This document shows, in pieces, positions 9,211 through 17,792 of a stretch of DNA of 64,000 nt. This DNA comes from Acanthamoeba sp. SK_2022b (lineage: Eukaryota > Discosea > Longamoebia > Acanthamoebidae). The translations under genes and the position numbers were made by a program. The stretch's first letter is position 1; every line of letters begins with the position of its first letter. The stretch covers positions 84,456 through 148,455 of the forward strand of contig JANDJZ010001748.1 of assembly GCA_027943245.1 (NCBI GenBank). Reading direction: 5' to 3'. The notes beneath the pieces are model-generated. The model had not been told where the DNA came from. It did no database searches and was given only the letters and a program-made list of their open reading frames with translations.

Positions 9211-9681
9211 ATGTCGACCACACCACTGACCCTGGAAGCCGCCCGCCGCAAGATCGGCGAAATCTTTGTCTACCACATGCCGTTCAACCGCGAGCTTGGC
9301 CTGGAGCTACGCCGCTTCGACGATGATTACGTCGAGCTGAGCTTCACCAACCAACGCAAGCTGGTGGGCAACGCGGCACAGGAAATTCTGCACGGTGGCG
9401 TGATCGCCGCGGTGCTTGACGTCGCCGCCGGATTGGCCTGCGCCGGCGGCGTGCTGACGCGCCTGGAGCCGCTGATCGAAGAGGAGATCGCCGCCAAGCT
9501 GTCGCGCATGGGCACCATCGATCTGCGCGTCGATTACCTGCGCCCTGGCCGCGGCGAGCACTTCGTCGCCTCCGCCAGCGTGCTGCGCAGCGGCAACAAG
9601 GTCGCCGTCGCGCGCGTAGAGCTGCATAACCACGACGGCCTGCATATCGCGAGCGCCACCGCCACCTATCTGGTCGGCTGA
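9211..9681 (+). CDS. yigI: YigI-family hotdog-fold thioesterase
   Basis: This 156-residue protein belongs to the PaaI/YigI acyl-CoA thioesterase-like group. The hotdog core [17 protein letters not shown] is visible, followed by [15 protein letters not shown]. The substrate is not certain from sequence, though E. coli YigI has been linked to medium- and long-chain acyl-CoA hydrolysis. It is divergent from pldA, and rarD starts 66 bases after it. The 203-bp gap before it holds the pldA ribosome site and nothing else I recognise. Confidence 0.88.
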   Translation: MSTTPLTLEAARRKIGEIFVYHMPFNRELGLELRRFDDDYVELSFTNQRKLVGNAAQEILHGGVIAAVLDVAAGLACAGGVLTRLEPLIEEEIAAKLSRMGTIDLRVDYLRPGRGEHFVASASVLRSGNKVAVARVELHNHDGLHIASATATYLVG

Positions 9682-9747
9682 TGATTGTGTGCGGTGAGCG
9701 TCTTCAGTACACTCACCGCATCTTACGTTCCCCACCCGAGTGACGTC

Positions 9748-10635
9748 ATGGACGCAAAGCAAACGCGTCAGGGCATTTTCTTCGCCCTGGCCGCCTATTT
9801 TATGTGGGGCATCGCCCCGGCCTATTTCAAACTGATTCAGCAAGTGCCCGCCGATGAGATCCTCACCCACCGGATCATCTGGTCGTTTTTCTTCATGCTG
9901 GCGCTGATCTCGCTGGGCCGCAGCTGGCCGAAAGTGCGGGCCGCCTGTCAAAATCGCAAACGGCTGCTGCTGCTGGCGGTCACCGCGCTGTTGATCGGCG
10001 GCAACTGGCTGCTGTTCATCTGGGCAGTGAACAACCACCATATGCTCGAGGCCAGCCTGGGCTACTTCATCAACCCGCTGGTTAACGTGCTGTTGGGGAT
10101 GCTGTTTCTCGGCGAACGCTTCCGCCGCATGCAGTGGGTGGCGGTGGCGCTGGCGTTCACCGGGGTGCTGGTGCAGCTCTGGCAGTTCGGCTCGTTGCCG
10201 ATCATCGGTCTGGGGCTGGCGTTCAGCTTCGCCTTCTACGGCCTGCTGCGCAAGAAAATCGCCATCGACGCCCAGACCGGCATGCTGATTGAGACGCTGT
10301 GGCTGCTGCCGGTGGCGGCGGCCTATCTGTTCCTGTTCGCCGACAGCCCCACCAGCCACCTGAGCGCCAACCCGTGGTCGCTGAACCTGCTGCTGGTCGC
10401 CGCAGGCATCGTCACCACCGTGCCGCTGCTGTGCTTCACCGCGGCGGCCACCCGGCTGCGCCTGTCGACGCTCGGTTTCTTCCAGTATCTCGGCCCGACG
10501 CTGATGTTCCTGCTGGCGGTCACCTTCTACGGCGAAACCGTCGGCCAGGACAAACTGGTGACCTTCGGCTTTATCTGGGCGGCGCTGATCCTGTTCACCC
10601 TCGACGCGCTCTATACCCAGCGCAAGCTGCGCTGA
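9748..10635 (+). CDS. rarD: EamA-family transporter RarD
   Basis: RarD is a ten-helix inner-membrane protein of the drug/metabolite transporter superfamily. Its substrate is unproven. The ATG at 9748 (MDAKQTRQG, 295 residues) matches the E. coli start. The frame runs open to 9685 without conservation. Conserved blocks include MWGIAPAYFKL, GGNWLLFIWAVNNHHMLEASLGYFINP and LSTLGFFQY. In E. coli yigG and yigF separate rarD from corA. Here the ptuAB island occupies that position. Confidence 0.93.
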   Translation: MDAKQTRQGIFFALAAYFMWGIAPAYFKLIQQVPADEILTHRIIWSFFFMLALISLGRSWPKVRAACQNRKRLLLLAVTALLIGGNWLLFIWAVNNHHMLEASLGYFINPLVNVLLGMLFLGERFRRMQWVAVALAFTGVLVQLWQFGSLPIIGLGLAFSFAFYGLLRKKIAIDAQTGMLIETLWLLPVAAAYLFLFADSPTSHLSANPWSLNLLLVAAGIVTTVPLLCFTAAATRLRLSTLGFFQYLGPTLMFLLAVTFYGETVGQDKLVTFGFIWAALILFTLDALYTQRKLR

Positions 10636-10655
10636 GCCCGGTTCTGTTGGCAATA

Positions 10656-10689
10656 ATGGCTGCATCGTCAGGCCAGGCGATGCAACCAT
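10656..10689. terminator. Hairpin after rarD
   Basis: The arms ATGGCTGCATCG and CGATGCAACCAT pair at 11 of 12 positions around a 10-base loop. No T-run follows on either strand, so termination may be inefficient or Rho-assisted. It marks the left edge of the ptuAB island. Confidence 0.4.
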
Positions 10690-10720
10690 AACGAGAGAAG
10701 AAGTACATACTGGCAGATAT

Positions 10721-11494
10721 CTACAGATAGCCCACTTGCCGCAAGTTTTCTTCTGCTGCACTGCCTAAATATGATCTCACCGCAGAAAAGAATCGCGGCC
10801 AATCACCATTCACATTTTTTCTCATCATGGCCTGTGCAATCCGTAACCGGGCATCTTCAGGCGACAAACCGCTCTTAATATAATCCGCTATTTTTTGACC
10901 GATATAGGTCAGCTCATTCATTCTCATCTTTTTCAGCCGCTCCGCATTCAAATTAAGCATCACCACGGTGTTATTAGCTTGTTCAGTTTGAATGTTTGCC
11001 TCGGCACATGCTGTGTGATTAACACTCATGCTACCAGTGGTTCTTTCATAGGAGAACAGGAGGGGGCTGGGAGGAATTGTCAAAGGATTTAAAATCAGCG
11101 CGTCCCAGTTATTATCCGCTTTCGGCCCATCACAGCTGATATCTGCCGAATATCGCTCATGGGCATCAATCACTGCGCTAACTTGCCCACCGTGGCAACA
11201 ACCTAACATATTTTGCCAATCCAAGGCCCAATTATGGCTAGTCGTTTTATCTGATTTCGGGTGAAAGTGCTCAACACGAAAATCGGATTGGCTATCCTCA
11301 GCCATATTGGCAGGAGCACGCTTCATGTCTACTTCACAATATGCGCAAAGATTCCCTTGTTCAGCACGAATACACGCTTGAGTCTCGTGTCTGCGCTCGG
11401 TATTTTTCCTGAACTTCTCCCAAGTGCCGTTAGGGGATCGCTGGCGGAATACGCTTAAAAGTAAGGGCTCATTTCCCTTTGCTATTGTTTTCAC
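10721..11494 (-). CDS. ptuB: PtuB-like HNH nuclease of a Septu-type defence module
   Basis: This 257-residue protein fits the HNH-endonuclease family found in Septu systems (PtuB) and beside some retrons. The zinc-type pair C50-x2-C53 (LCAYCE), the histidines of VEHFHPKSD (76 and 78), N95 in DWQNMLG and the CCHGG end (99-103) form a recognisable HNH core. Translation starts at GTG, one base after the ptuA stop, with GGAG in the ptuA end, so the two are coupled. Base composition is clearly more AT-rich than the flanks, which suggests horizontal gain. By analogy PtuA would license nucleic-acid cleavage by PtuB on phage infection. The family call is firm and the target is unknown. Confidence 0.82.
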   Translation of the reverse strand: MKTIAKGNEPLLLSVFRQRSPNGTWEKFRKNTERRHETQACIRAEQGNLCAYCEVDMKRAPANMAEDSQSDFRVEHFHPKSDKTTSHNWALDWQNMLGCCHGGQVSAVIDAHERYSADISCDGPKADNNWDALILNPLTIPPSPLLFSYERTTGSMSVNHTACAEANIQTEQANNTVVMLNLNAERLKKMRMNELTYIGQKIADYIKSGLSPEDARLRIAQAMMRKNVNGDWPRFFSAVRSYLGSAAEENLRQVGYL

Positions 11495-11495
11495 T

Positions 11496-12791
11496 TTACC
11501 GCTCCATTTCTTTTAAGCGAATATCAATATCTAAACGCGCCAGTTCCGGTTCGACATCCTTGCCCCAAGCATCCAGTTTTTCACGCAAGCACACTGCCTC
11601 CTCAGTATCCCAACGATCCTGCTCCACTAAATCTTGATACGCTTTAAGGGTCTTAACAATTGCTAACGCCTCAACCCGGGGTGACTTGACACCTAACACC
11701 TCGAGTAACACCTGCTGTGCTTCGGCACCTTCAGAGAAATTGATAGGAACCAGAGTGGGCTTTTCATTTTCCCATTCAATCACACGTAATGCTTCGGGTT
11801 TCATCGACGAAATCACTTGAGCGCTATGTGTTGAGACAATGAATTGGATATTGGGAAAGGTACGCATCAGATCTAACATAATGGTTTGCTGCCAACCTGG
11901 GTGAAGGTGCAAATCGACCTCATCAATCAGCACCACACCTTCTGTCAACAACGGATCACTGCTCTCCGGGTTGGCTTCTGCCATGCGTGCCGCAATATCC
12001 ATGACCATCGCTAATGTCGTTCTGTAACCGTCACTCAATTGTTCAATACGCAGTTGCTTGGTAATACCACCCGCTTGTTTCCAGTCGATTTGTATACCGG
12101 CCGGGTCAATACTTCTTGGGTTTGAGAACTCAGGCAGCATGATGCTAACGGCTCTGCGAATAGCGGCAAGTTCCGGAATCTGCAATTCGAAGGAGCGTGC
12201 ATTCTTTTGACTTTTAAGTTCAATGTCTTCTAATGAATAGAAGTATTCAACGAAACTGCGAAAATTAGTCTTACTTTCTAACCCGCCGCGAAAAGCATCA
12301 AAACGACTAAACTCTTTACCGAAACCACGCTTACGCTGAGGAATGTCAAAGACCCCTCGCCCAGTACCGTAGTAAACAAATATCGGCAAAGTGTAAGGTT
12401 TTAATTCATTATGTGCGTCAATGAGCTTGTCTACAACATCATAAAGCGCCTTCAGGCCAATGGCCGGTGGAATGGTTTTTTGTGTTTTAACCGCCTGATC
12501 CCGTTTTTCCGTTCTATCCCAACGAACACCGTCCATACTCTCACAGGTAATCCGCATGAAAGCAGGTTTGGAACCATCTGGGTTCACTTGAAAATCGGTT
12601 TCTTTGGGATTCATGCCCGTTATTTTGGGTAATCGGGTCAAGAAAGAACCCAACGCCGTGGCAAGCGCATCCAAGATACTGGATTTACCCGCACCATTCC
12701 TCGCAACCAGCACCGTCACCGGCGAGGTGAACTCAATTTCAAAATCATCAAAACGCCGAAAATGCTGTAAATGAAGATGCTTAATTTTCAA
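11496..12791 (-). CDS. ptuA: PtuA-like AAA/ABC-type ATPase of a Septu-type defence module
   Basis: This 431-residue ATPase is built like SMC/OLD-type defence ATPases. It has Walker A ARNGAGKSS (30-38), ABC signature QLSDGYRT (251-258), Walker B VVLIDEVDLHLHPGW (286-300) and the H-loop STHSAQV (H322). It starts at TTG with AAGGAG six bases upstream. ptuB follows after one base. The pair corresponds to Septu type I as I recall it. No reverse transcriptase is present, so it is not a complete Ec78-type retron. The promoter must lie in 12792-12915, and a weak TTGGTT/TTTAAT pair overlaps the corA terminator. Confidence 0.82.
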   Translation of the reverse strand: MKIKHLHLQHFRRFDDFEIEFTSPVTVLVARNGAGKSSILDALATALGSFLTRLPKITGMNPKETDFQVNPDGSKPAFMRITCESMDGVRWDRTEKRDQAVKTQKTIPPAIGLKALYDVVDKLIDAHNELKPYTLPIFVYYGTGRGVFDIPQRKRGFGKEFSRFDAFRGGLESKTNFRSFVEYFYSLEDIELKSQKNARSFELQIPELAAIRRAVSIMLPEFSNPRSIDPAGIQIDWKQAGGITKQLRIEQLSDGYRTTLAMVMDIAARMAEANPESSDPLLTEGVVLIDEVDLHLHPGWQQTIMLDLMRTFPNIQFIVSTHSAQVISSMKPEALRVIEWENEKPTLVPINFSEGAEAQQVLLEVLGVKSPRVEALAIVKTLKAYQDLVEQDRWDTEEAVCLREKLDAWGKDVEPELARLDIDIRLKEMER

Positions 12792-12870
12792 TTAAAGCTC
12801 CTTGATGAAGCACAGAAATGGAATTTAAGGCGATCTTAACATGTTCAGGATGGTGAGTGAGCACTATTAA

Positions 12871-12915
12871 AAAATCACCCGGATGAAAACCAAAGGGCAT
12901 CCGGGTGGTGTTTTT
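12871..12915. terminator. corA terminator
   Basis: A perfect 10-bp stem, CACCCGGATG (12876-12885) with CATCCGGGTG (12898-12907), has a T-run on the minus strand and another on the plus strand. It follows the corA stop and also marks the right edge of the ptuAB island. Confidence 0.85.
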
Positions 12916-12919
12916 GATG

Positions 12920-13870
12920 TTACAGCCAGTTCTTGCGCTTGAAGTACAGGTACGGGGCCAGGCCGGCCAGGATCATCAAGGTGATGGCGCCCGGGTAGCC
13001 GAACGACCATTTCAGCTCCGGCATGAATTCGAAGTTCATGCCGTAGCTGGAGGCTACCAGCGTTGGCGGCAGGAACACCACCGACACCACCGAGAAGATC
13101 TTGATGATGCGGTTCTGCTCGATGTTGATGAAGCCCATCGCCGCCTGCATCAGGAAGTTCACCTTCTGGAACAGCGATTCGTTGTGCGGCAGCAGGGATT
13201 CGATGTCGCGCAGCACTTCACGCGCCTGCTCCAGCTGGCCGGTCGGCAGACGTGCCTTGCGCACCAGGAAGTTGAGCGCGCGCTGGGTATCCATCAGACA
13301 CAAACGCACCTTCCAGCCGATATCTTCCAGCTCCGCCAGCGTCGACAGCGCGGCGTCGTATTCGTCGCCCTGATGCCCTTCCATGATCACCCGGCTGAGC
13401 TGTTCCAGATCGCTGTAGATGTTCTCTATCTCATCCGCCAACTGCTCAATCTTGGTTTCGAACAGATCCAGCAGCAGTTCGTAGGCGTTGCCTTCAAGCA
13501 TGGTCTGGTTGCGGGCGCGCATGCGGTACAGGCGAAACGCCGGCAGTTCACGCTCGCGCAGGGTATACAGGCGGCCGTCGCGGATGGTGAACGCCACCGT
13601 GGAGTTGCCGGCGTGATCTTCCGCATCTTCAAAGTAGAAGAAGGAGTGGATATGCAGACCGTCTTCATCTTCGAAGAAACGGGCGGAGGCTTCGATGTCG
13701 TCCAGCTCGGGACGCGTCGCCAGGCTTTGTCCCAGCTCATTCTGCACGCGCTCACGCTCGCCCTCTTCCGGCTCGACCAGGTCAACCCACAGCGATGACG
13801 TGAGATCATCCGAGTCGTCCAGCTCCAGACGGGACAAGCGGCGGTTATCTAATTTAAAAGCGCTCAGCAT
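12920..13870 (-). CDS. corA: Magnesium/cobalt transporter CorA
   Basis: CorA is the main constitutive Mg2+ channel of the inner membrane, a homopentamer. The ATG at 13870 (MLSAFKLDN) gives 316 residues, the E. coli length. An upstream in-frame extension to 13906 is not conserved. The long acidic cytoplasmic domain is followed by the stalk helix and two C-terminal membrane segments joined by the signature [11 protein letters not shown]. The basic end KRKNWL is intact. The gene has an unusually long 5' leader. Confidence 0.97.
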   Translation of the reverse strand: MLSAFKLDNRRLSRLELDDSDDLTSSLWVDLVEPEEGERERVQNELGQSLATRPELDDIEASARFFEDEDGLHIHSFFYFEDAEDHAGNSTVAFTIRDGRLYTLRERELPAFRLYRMRARNQTMLEGNAYELLLDLFETKIEQLADEIENIYSDLEQLSRVIMEGHQGDEYDAALSTLAELEDIGWKVRLCLMDTQRALNFLVRKARLPTGQLEQAREVLRDIESLLPHNESLFQKVNFLMQAAMGFINIEQNRIIKIFSVVSVVFLPPTLVASSYGMNFEFMPELKWSFGYPGAITLMILAGLAPYLYFKRKNWL

Positions 13871-14154
13871 GTGCCAAAACTCCGTGAAGGTAACGGGTGC
13901 GGACAACGCGTTGAAGCACAGAAACAGAGGGGATGCGTATCACCGATTTGTTTCAGACCATGAAGAGATCTGACTCATAGCGACGCTTTGCGGGGTCGCC
14001 GACAACCACGAAGGCTATCAGCAAAAACGGAGAGCCTTAGAAGTTATACCTGCGGCGCAGGTCAGTGAGCCAGTATCTACTGGGTGTGTCCAAGGCGTCT
14101 GTCCTCAATGATAATAGTGCGCGCATGTTACGCCGAGAGGAAAAAGCCTGTCAA
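13871..14154 (-). promoter_or_regulatory. corA promoter and about 250-nt leader
   Basis: On the minus strand, TTGACA (14149-14154) and TAACAT (14125-14130) are 18 bases apart and form a strong sigma-70 promoter. Transcription would begin near 14118, leaving a leader of about 248 nt before the corA start at 13870. In Salmonella the corA leader encodes the short peptide CorL and is subject to Rho-dependent termination. A candidate leader ORF is listed separately. The rest of 13871-14312 holds no gene I can support apart from the upstream sequence of the plus-strand cupin gene. Confidence 0.65.
14037..14093 (-). CDS. Candidate corA leader peptide (CorL-like)
   Basis: An 18-codon frame starting at TTG lies about 25 bases after the predicted corA transcription start. 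GAGG precedes it at a spacing of nine bases. The peptide is rich in arginine near its end (DLRRRYNF) and holds one proline. Its size and place match the reported CorL leader ORF of about 17 codons in Salmonella. The start codon is unusual and I cannot confirm homology. Confidence 0.4.
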   Translation of the reverse strand: MDTPSRYWLTDLRRRYNF

Positions 14155-14312
14155 CACGTTAGGCGGGATAATTGCGCAACAAATCATCACGATGATCAAT
14201 GGTAAAAATGGCGCTTAAACCGTGCTGAAAAAGTCGCGGCGATCGCTTACCGCCAACAAGAATGTTGTTAAGATGACATCACCCTAATGGTACGACAAGC
14301 ATGCGGATTTAA

Positions 14313-14789
14313 ATGATGAAACAGATTACCGCCCATGAACTGACCGCGATGAGCGAACAGGCCGCCAGCGTGGCCCGCCTGCGCGCGCACCGCACTTTAC
14401 ACGAAGAGTTGAGCGACCCGGTGCAACGCCTGGCGATCGCCATGGAACCCGGCACCTATATCCGCCCGCACCGTCACCCGCAAACCTGGGAATTGCTGAC
14501 GCCGCTGCGCGGCCGTTTTGTCGTGTTACAGTTCAACGATGACGGCGTCGTCACGCAGCGCACCCTGCTCGGCGAAGAAACCAAAGTGCTGGAGATGCCG
14601 GCATTTACCTGGCATGCGGTGCTGTCGGTCGATGCCGGCGGCGTGGTATTCGAAGTGAAGCAGGGCCCGTATCAGGCACTGACCGAAGAGGACTGCATGC
14701 AATGGGCGCCGCAGGAAGGCGGCGAAGGCACCGAAGCGGTGATGCGCTGGTATGCCACCGCGCAGGTCGGCGATCGCTACCCTCACTGA
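14313..14789 (+). CDS. WbuC-family cupin-fold metalloprotein
   Basis: This 158-residue protein has a single cupin barrel with the metal-ligand motif RPHRHPQTWELLTPLRG, where the histidines and Glu would bind a metal, and a second cupin motif near FTWHAVLSV. It resembles the WbuC family, first named from O-antigen clusters, whose reaction is unknown. No polysaccharide cluster adjoins it here, because it sits alone between corA and uvrD. ATGATG offers two adjacent starts, and no strong ribosome site is visible. Confidence 0.75.
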   Translation: MMKQITAHELTAMSEQAASVARLRAHRTLHEELSDPVQRLAIAMEPGTYIRPHRHPQTWELLTPLRGRFVVLQFNDDGVVTQRTLLGEETKVLEMPAFTWHAVLSVDAGGVVFEVKQGPYQALTEEDCMQWAPQEGGEGTEAVMRWYATAQVGDRYPH

Positions 14790-14799
14790 TAATGAACGA

Positions 14800-14821
14800 T
14801 TGCAGGGGCGTGCCCCTGCAA
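14800..14821. terminator. Hairpin between the cupin gene and uvrD
   Basis: A 9-bp perfect stem, TTGCAGGGG with CCCCTGCAA around CGTG, lies between convergent stops. T-runs are short on both strands. It probably serves both the cupin gene and uvrD. Confidence 0.6.
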
Positions 14822-14834
14822 CTCTCCCCTCTCT

Positions 14835-16997
14835 TTATACCGTTTCCAGGCGAGCGTAGGCCGCCACCAGCCACTTGATGCCCTCGCCCGGGAAAGCGAT
14901 CTGCAGCCGGCTGTGCTCGCCGCTGCCCTCCAAATTGACGATGGTGCCTTCGCCAAACTTGGGATGGCGCACGCGCTGGCCCAGCTTGTAGCCAGTATCG
15001 TTCTCGCTGATCGGCGTGCCCATGCGGCGGTGATTGACCGGGCGCGATACGCTGGCGCGCAGGCGCACTTCTTCCACACATTCTTCCGGCAGCTCGCCGA
15101 TAAAGCGCGACGGCCGGTGGTAAACCTCTTTGCCGTACAGACGGCGCGTTTCGGCATAGGTCAGCGTCAGCTTCTGCATGGCGCGCGTTACGCCCACATA
15201 GGCCAGGCGGCGCTCCTCTTCCAGACGGCCGCCTTCATCCAGCGACATCTGGCTCGGGAACATGCCTTCTTCCATGCCGACGATAAACACCAGCGGGAAC
15301 TCCAGGCCCTTGGCGGAGTGCAGGGTCATCAGCTGCACCGCGTCCTGGTAGGCGTCGGCCTGGCCTTCGCCCGCCTCCAGGGCCGCATGCGACAGGAACG
15401 CCTGCAGCGGCATCAGATCCTGATCTTCTTCCTGATAGCTGAACTGGCGCGTCGCCGTCACCAGTTCCTCAAGGTTTTCGATGCGCGCCTGCCCCTTTTC
15501 GCCTTTCTCCTGCTCATACATGATGAACAGCCCGGAATCGCGGATCACCCGGTCGGTCTGCACGTGGAGCGGCATGTCGGCGGTTTCATGCGCCAGCGAC
15601 TCCACCAGTTCGATAAAGCGCTGCAGCGCCGACGCGGCGCGGCCGGCCAACACTTTGTCCTGCATCAGCTCGCGCGTCGCCTGCCACAGCGTCAGCTGGC
15701 GATCGCGCGCCGCCTGGCGCACCACGTCGAGGGTACGATCGCCGATGCCGCGCGTCGGGGTGTTGACCACGCGCTCGAAGGCCGCATCGTCGTTGCGGTT
15801 GGAAATGAGGCGCAGGTAAGCCAGCGCATCCTTGATTTCCTGGCGTTCGAAGAAGCGCTGGCCGCCGTAGATGCGGTACGGCATCGCCGTCTGCAGCAGC
15901 GCCTCTTCCAGCACGCGCGACTGGGCGTTGCTGCGGTACAGGATGGAGCAGTCGTTCAGCGCCCCGCCGTTGTCCTGCCAGGTCTTGATGCGGTTGACCA
16001 CGAAGCGCGCTTCGTCGAGTTCGTTGAAGGCGCAGTAGATGGAGATCGGTTCGCCTTCGCCGCCTTCGGTCCACAGGTTTTTGCCCATGCGCCCGTCGTT
16101 GTTGGCGATCAGGGTGTTGGCCGCTTTCAGGATGTTGCTGGTGGAACGGTAGTTCTGCTCCAGGCGGATGGTTTCCGCGCCGGGGAAATCTTTCAGGAAG
16201 CGCTGGATGTTTTCCACCTGCGCGCCACGCCAGCCGTAGATCGACTGGTCATCGTCACCGACGATCATCACGTTGCTGTTGCCGCCCGCCAGCAGACGGA
16301 TCCAGGCGTACTGGATGCTGTTGGTATCCTGGAATTCGTCCACCAGCACGTTGGTGAAACGTTCGCGGTAGTGGTTGAGGATATGCGGCTTGTTCAGCCA
16401 CAGCTCGTGCGCGCGCAGCAGCAGCTCGGCGAAATCCACCAGCCCGGCGCGATCGCAGGCTTCCTGATAGGCCTGGTAGATGCGCAGCCAGGTGGCCTCT
16501 ACCGGGTTGTTGTAAGTTTCGACGTGCTGTGGGCGCAGGCCCTCGTCTTTCTTGCCGTTGATGTACCACATCGCCTGACGCGGCGGCCACTGCTTCTCGT
16601 CGACGTTCAGCGCCTTGATGATGCGCTTGAGCAGCCGCAGCTGGTCGTCGCTGTCGAGGATCTGGAAATCCTGCGGCAGGTTGGCTTCCAGGTGGTGGGC
16701 GCGCAACAGACGATGCGCCAGGCCGTGGAAGGTGCCGATCCACATGCCACCCTGACTGGTGCCGATCAGATGTTCGATACGGTGGCGCATTTCCGCCGCC
16801 GCCTTGTTGGTGAAGGTCACCGCCATGATCGAATACGGCGAACAGTTCTCCACCGACAGCAGCCAGGCGATGCGATGCACCAGTACCCGGGTCTTGCCGC
16901 TGCCCGCCCCGGCCAGAACCAACAGGTTGCTGCGCGGCGCCGCCACGGCTTCACGTTGTTTTTCATTCAGGCTGTCGAGCAGATCGGAGACGTCCAT
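14835..16997 (-). CDS. uvrD: DNA helicase II UvrD
   Basis: UvrD is the SF1A 3'-5' helicase of nucleotide excision and mismatch repair. It also removes RecA filaments. The ATG at 16997 (MDVSDLLDSLNEKQ) gives 720 residues, as in E. coli. An ATG three codons upstream is also possible. Visible are Walker [13 protein letters not shown], motif Ia VTFTNKAA, motif II VDEFQDTNS, motif [16 protein letters not shown], motif IV EQNYRST, motif V TLHSAKGLEFP, and the C-terminal Tudor-like tail GYKLGQRVRHPKFGEG. It is preceded by an SOS-type box and an attenuator. Confidence 0.97.
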   Translation of the reverse strand: MDVSDLLDSLNEKQREAVAAPRSNLLVLAGAGSGKTRVLVHRIAWLLSVENCSPYSIMAVTFTNKAAAEMRHRIEHLIGTSQGGMWIGTFHGLAHRLLRAHHLEANLPQDFQILDSDDQLRLLKRIIKALNVDEKQWPPRQAMWYINGKKDEGLRPQHVETYNNPVEATWLRIYQAYQEACDRAGLVDFAELLLRAHELWLNKPHILNHYRERFTNVLVDEFQDTNSIQYAWIRLLAGGNSNVMIVGDDDQSIYGWRGAQVENIQRFLKDFPGAETIRLEQNYRSTSNILKAANTLIANNDGRMGKNLWTEGGEGEPISIYCAFNELDEARFVVNRIKTWQDNGGALNDCSILYRSNAQSRVLEEALLQTAMPYRIYGGQRFFERQEIKDALAYLRLISNRNDDAAFERVVNTPTRGIGDRTLDVVRQAARDRQLTLWQATRELMQDKVLAGRAASALQRFIELVESLAHETADMPLHVQTDRVIRDSGLFIMYEQEKGEKGQARIENLEELVTATRQFSYQEEDQDLMPLQAFLSHAALEAGEGQADAYQDAVQLMTLHSAKGLEFPLVFIVGMEEGMFPSQMSLDEGGRLEEERRLAYVGVTRAMQKLTLTYAETRRLYGKEVYHRPSRFIGELPEECVEEVRLRASVSRPVNHRRMGTPISENDTGYKLGQRVRHPKFGEGTIVNLEGSGEHSRLQIAFPGEGIKWLVAAYARLETV

Positions 16998-17019
16998 AGG
17001 CACCACTAATGGTTAAGGG

Positions 17020-17042
17020 AAAACCCGCCGCTGACGGGTTTT
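17020..17042 (-). terminator. uvrD leader attenuator / yigB terminator
   Basis: The stem AAAACCCG with CGGGTTTT (7-base loop) ends in TTTT on the minus strand. It sits after the yigB stop, but also between the predicted uvrD promoter and the uvrD start. E. coli uvrD is known to have an attenuator in this place. Confidence 0.7.
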
Positions 17043-17045
17043 TCA

Positions 17046-17061
17046 CTGGAAATTTATACAG
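17046..17061 (-). promoter_or_regulatory. LexA box of uvrD
   Basis: Read on the minus strand the site is CTGTATAAATTTCCAG, matching CTGTATATATATACAG at 13 of 16 positions with intact CTGT and CAG ends. It lies 49 bases before uvrD and just after the predicted -10, as in the E. coli SOS-regulated uvrD promoter. Confidence 0.7.
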
Positions 17062-17074
17062 AGTTCTGGCAGGG

Positions 17075-17102
17075 ATTATAACAATGCTGTCAGCGATGCC
17101 AA
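17075..17102 (-). promoter_or_regulatory. uvrD promoter
   Basis: On the minus strand TTGGCA (17097-17102) and a perfect TATAAT (17075-17080) are 16 bases apart. The same TTGGCA/TATAAT pair, as I recall it, drives E. coli uvrD. The promoter overlaps the 3' end of yigB. Confidence 0.72.
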
Positions 17103-17792
17103 CTGCGAAATCTCAATATGCGGCAGCAGGCGGCTGTCGGCGGCCCGCATCAGGCAGCGTTGCCGATCGTTGATCCAACAGGCCTGCAGCCCCGCGCGCA
17201 GCGCGCCGGCGACGTCGGTAGTCAGATCGTCGCCCACGTGCAGGATCTGCTCGGGCGCCACGCCCAGCCGCTCGACGGCCAGGTGGTACATGTCCTGGTA
17301 CGGTTTGGCGCGGCCGTCCGGCCCGGAGCGCAACACGAACTGGAAGTAGCCGTCCAGGCCACACTGTGCCGGATCGGCGTTGCCGTTGGTGATCGCCACC
17401 AGCGGATAGCGCGCGGCCAGCGCCTTCAGTGTGGCGTGGGTCGCTTCCGGTACCTCGATGCGGCTGCGCCACAGCGCGAAGTTTTGCATCGCCGCATCGG
17501 CCCCGATCGCCGCGTCGGCATCGCGCAGCCCCTGCCGGCTCAGCGCCAGATGAATAGCGCGCCAGCGCCACTGGGTGACGTCGTGGTAGATCTCCGGATC
17601 CTGCTCGCGCAGCTCCTGACGCAGGCGGTGGAAATCCGCCGACTGGAAGCTGTTCAGACCGGGATGGTAGCTCTGCAGGAAGGCCACCGACTGTTGTTCG
17701 GTCTGTCTAATCACCGGGCGATTGTCATACAGCGTGTCGTCCAGATCGAAAGTCAGCGCCGCCAGCGGGCGCAGCGGGCGATAAAAATGCAT
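17076..17792 (-). CDS. yigB: HAD-family FMN/nucleotide phosphatase YigB
   Basis: YigB is a cytoplasmic HAD phosphatase. The E. coli protein dephosphorylates FMN and 5-amino-6-ribitylamino-uracil phosphate in riboflavin metabolism. The ATG at 17792 ([10 protein letters not shown]) gives 238 residues, and a long upstream extension of the frame is antisense-like noise inside xerC. Motif I is [10 protein letters not shown], motif II ITNGNAD, and motif [15 protein letters not shown]. The start overlaps the xerC stop (TGATG), so the two are coupled. Confidence 0.93.
   Translation of the reverse strand: MHFYRPLRPLAALTFDLDDTLYDNRPVIRQTEQQSVAFLQSYHPGLNSFQSADFHRLRQELREQDPEIYHDVTQWRWRAIHLALSRQGLRDADAAIGADAAMQNFALWRSRIEVPEATHATLKALAARYPLVAITNGNADPAQCGLDGYFQFVLRSGPDGRAKPYQDMYHLAVERLGVAPEQILHVGDDLTTDVAGALRAGLQACWINDRQRCLMRAADSRLLPHIEISQLASLTALL

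Noticed and set aside
10721..12791. Complete retron of the Ec78 type
   Set aside because: No reverse transcriptase gene and no msr/msd-like RNA are present near the ATPase-HNH pair.
13939..13978. 12-codon frame in the corA leader as CorL
   Set aside because: No Shine-Dalgarno sequence precedes it. The 18-codon frame at 14037-14093 is a better candidate.
16998..17075. Small gene between yigB and uvrD
   Set aside because: The space is filled by the promoter, LexA box and attenuator, and no frame with a ribosome site fits.
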